From positions 1-20,002 of the forward strand of contig DGDD01000014.1 of the NCBI GenBank assembly GCA_002385265.1: a DNA stretch of 20,002 bases, in the 5' to 3' direction. Both the position numbers and the translations under genes were made by a program. This stretch comes from Chitinophagaceae bacterium UBA3961. GTDB lineage: Bacteria; Bacteroidota; Bacteroidia; Chitinophagales; Chitinophagaceae. The first letter of the stretch is position 1, and each line of letters opens with the position of its first letter. The notes beneath the pieces were generated by a model that did not search any database, had not been told where the DNA came from, and saw only the letters and a list, made by a program, of their open reading frames with translations. Positions 17,917 through 20,002 of the stretch are shown here, one piece after another.

Positions 17917-20002
17917 ATGCTTAAGAGAATTGTACGCCTTATGCTGGCGTTATTGGTATTCCCTCTTGCCATGTACTCTCAGGAAACCAATAGTAGCATA
18001 AGTGGGGTAGTTAAGACATCAAAGGGAGAGCCATTAGTTGGCGCTACGATTACTGCCACTCACGTTCCCACCGGTACCGTTTACCGTGTTGCCACACGCA
18101 CAGGCGGTCGTTACAACATTTACAATTTACGTCCCGGAGGTCCTTACACTATTGTTGTTAGTTTCGTAGGATTCAATGACGAAAAGAAAGAGGATATTTT
18201 CCTTAGCCTTGGAGAAAATTCTAGCCAAGAGTTTTCATTGAAGGATAAGTCAACCAATCTTACCGAGGTAACCGTTGTTCAACGTCGTACAGTTAGCTCC
18301 GGCAAAGGAGGTACTGAAACTAGTATCGGCCGCGATAAAATGGCCAATTTGCCGAACGTTGGTCGTGGTTTGAACGACTACTTGAAATACACGCCACAAG
18401 TAAAGATCACCGGTGATGGTGGTGTTTCCTTCGTTGGTCAAAACAACCGTTACAACTCCTTCTTCATTGATGGATCGAACAATACCGATATCTTCGGTTT
18501 GGCGGCTTCCGGAACAAACGGGGGTCAAGCCGGTGTAGCTCCAATTTCAATTGATGCGATCGACCAAATCCAAGTGATCTTGTCTCCTTTCGATGCACAG
18601 TTTGGTAACTTTACCGGAGGAGCTATCAATGCCGTTACAAAAAGTGGTACCAACCAAATTCAAGCATCTGCTTGGACTTTTTATAGAAACCAAAGCATTA
18701 CAGGTAAATCTCCTGTTCCCGTTGCGAAAGCTGGTTTTCCAAATGTTTATGAAAGAACACGTGTTCCAAACTTTGAAAATAAAACCTACGGTATTCGTGT
18801 AGGGGGGCCAATCGTAAAGAATAAGTTGTTCTACTTCTTCTTAGCAGAATGGCAAAGAGACCAACGCCCTCAACCTTTCAACTATGCAGATTACCGCGGT
18901 ACTACCAGTCAAGCCGGTGTAGAAGCCTTGGGTAGTTATTTGAAAACTACTTACGGATACGATCCGGGTGGTTTCTTGAACAACCCCGAATTGGTAAATG
19001 CTGATCGTATCAATACTAAAATTGATTGGAACATTAACGATAACAATCGCTTGTCTGTTTCTTATCGTTATAATAAGGGCCTTCGCTACAATACTTCTAC
19101 AAGTAGCAGCACAACAATCAACTTCTATAACAACGGTTATATATTCCCGAACAGAACCAGTTCTTTAAGTGCAGAGTTGAAATCAACACTGAAGAACAAT
19201 ACCAATAACCGTTTATTGGTAACTTATACAGATGAGCTAGATGACCGTGGACCTCTTGGTCAAGCCTTCCCTCGCGTAAGTATTTTCGACGGATCCGGTA
19301 CCATTGTATTCGGTACAGAAAACTTCTCTGCAGCCAACTTGTTGAAAGCAAAGAACCTTACCATTTTTGATGCCTTGAAATTTTACAGAGGCAATCATGT
19401 AATGTCTATAGGTACCGACAATGAGTTCAACGACGCATTAAATACATTTATCCGCGACAACTTCGGAACATATCAGTTTAACTCGCTTGCCGATTTCTAC
19501 AGCGGAGCAAGACCAAGAACCTATTCTAGATCTTTCTCTTTGGTAGATGGAGCAACAGGTGACAACACCAATGCTGCGGCTAAATTCAGAACCCTTCGTA
19601 TGGGCTTCTTCTTTACTGATGAAGTGAAAGTAAACGAGAATTTCTCATTGGTTTTAGGTATCCGTGCTGATAGAACAGAGTTGTTAACTAAGCCATTAAC
19701 CGATAAGTTCTTTAATGACACGGCTATTGGAAAAATTTCTCAATACTATGATTTGAAAGGAGCTCGTTCCGGTCAAACCATGGATGCCCGTTGGATGATC
19801 TCTCCGAGAGTTGGCTTTACTTATCGTATACCTGAAGAAGGAATGGTTATTAGAGGTGGTATGGGTGTGTTTGCCGGTCGTGTTCCTTTAGTATGGCCCG
19901 GTGGTATCTACAACAACAACGGAGTATCTGTTGGTGGTGTACAATTTACAACTCAAGCAACCACTCCTGCTTTCAATGCCGATCCTTTCAACCAGCCTAC
20001 TG
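17917..20002 (+). CDS. Oar-like TonB-dependent receptor, C-terminal part beyond window
   Basis: The frame opens at the ATG at 17917 and runs off the right edge after 695 codons, so the last third or so is missing. A signal peptide (MLKRIVRLMLALLVFPLAMYSQ) comes first. A carboxypeptidase-regulatory-like domain follows at about 27-108 (SISGVVKTSKGEPLVGATI), then a linker with TEVTVVQRR. The plug contains MANLPNVGRGLNDYLKYTPQ, a NNRYNSFFIDG segment, IDAIDQIQVILSPFDAQFGN and FTGGAINAVTKSGTN, which is the signature of Oar-type receptors (first described in Myxococcus). The barrel then begins, with VGGPIVKNKLFYFFLAEWQRD. Ligand unknown; Oar proteins have been tied to export or uptake of larger molecules. 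Codons favour GGT, CGT and AAC more than in the neighbours, which may mean high expression. The 167-base divergent gap to ribBA shows no clear TAnnTTTG box on this strand (nearest TTTCTTTG at 17888-17895). Confidence 0.92.
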   Translation, partial: MLKRIVRLMLALLVFPLAMYSQETNSSISGVVKTSKGEPLVGATITATHVPTGTVYRVATRTGGRYNIYNLRPGGPYTIVVSFVGFNDEKKEDIFLSLGENSSQEFSLKDKSTNLTEVTVVQRRTVSSGKGGTETSIGRDKMANLPNVGRGLNDYLKYTPQVKITGDGGVSFVGQNNRYNSFFIDGSNNTDIFGLAASGTNGGQAGVAPISIDAIDQIQVILSPFDAQFGNFTGGAINAVTKSGTNQIQASAWTFYRNQSITGKSPVPVAKAGFPNVYERTRVPNFENKTYGIRVGGPIVKNKLFYFFLAEWQRDQRPQPFNYADYRGTTSQAGVEALGSYLKTTYGYDPGGFLNNPELVNADRINTKIDWNINDNNRLSVSYRYNKGLRYNTSTSSSTTINFYNNGYIFPNRTSSLSAELKSTLKNNTNNRLLVTYTDELDDRGPLGQAFPRVSIFDGSGTIVFGTENFSAANLLKAKNLTIFDALKFYRGNHVMSIGTDNEFNDALNTFIRDNFGTYQFNSLADFYSGARPRTYSRSFSLVDGATGDNTNAAAKFRTLRMGFFFTDEVKVNENFSLVLGIRADRTELLTKPLTDKFFNDTAIGKISQYYDLKGARSGQTMDARWMISPRVGFTYRIPEEGMVIRGGMGVFAGRVPLVWPGGIYNNNGVSVGGVQFTTQATTPAFNADPFNQPT

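Overview
The window looks like ordinary chromosomal DNA of a Bacteroidota bacterium, most likely in or near the Chitinophagaceae (inferred from protein style, not from a marker gene). Signs are signal peptides ending in SAQ or FAQ, TonB-dependent receptors with an N-terminal carboxypeptidase-regulatory-like domain, a TSP3-OmpA module, an Oar-type receptor, a very long TamB, AT-rich start regions without clear Shine-Dalgarno sequences, and repeated TAnnTTTG promoter boxes. I see no tRNA, rRNA, CRISPR array, insertion sequence or phage gene, and no gap between genes longer than about 180 bases.

Layout. 1-1074 (minus) is the N-terminal part of a secreted PIG-L/LmbE-type deacetylase that runs off the left edge. 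1166-3667 (minus) is a secreted M14 zinc carboxypeptidase with its own terminator. 3774-4577 (plus) is a cytoplasmic metallo-beta-lactamase-fold hydrolase. It converges on 4584-8375 (minus), a TonB-dependent receptor fused through a proline-rich linker to four TSP3 repeats and an OmpA peptidoglycan-binding domain; this gene is cut by one in-frame TAG at 6273-6275. 8554-10269 (plus) is gamma-glutamyltransferase, sharing a bidirectional terminator with 10322-10912 (minus), a small outer-membrane beta-barrel protein. 11041-11598 (plus) is a DinB/DUF1572-type protein. 11751-16559 (plus) is TamB, with no ATG start. It meets ribBA (16556-17749, minus) in a 4-base convergent stop-codon overlap. 17917-20002 (plus) is the N-terminal two-thirds or so of an Oar-like TonB-dependent receptor that runs off the right edge.

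Functionally most of the genes concern the cell envelope: two outer-membrane receptors, one small barrel protein, the TamB envelope-assembly or lipid-transport protein, and three exported hydrolases (deacetylase, carboxypeptidase, gamma-glutamyltransferase). Riboflavin synthesis (ribBA), the MBL hydrolase and the DinB protein are the cytoplasmic exceptions. Genes mostly alternate in direction, so nearly every one is its own transcription unit. I found no clear new multi-gene system. The most unusual object is the receptor-TSP3-OmpA fusion and its amber interruption.
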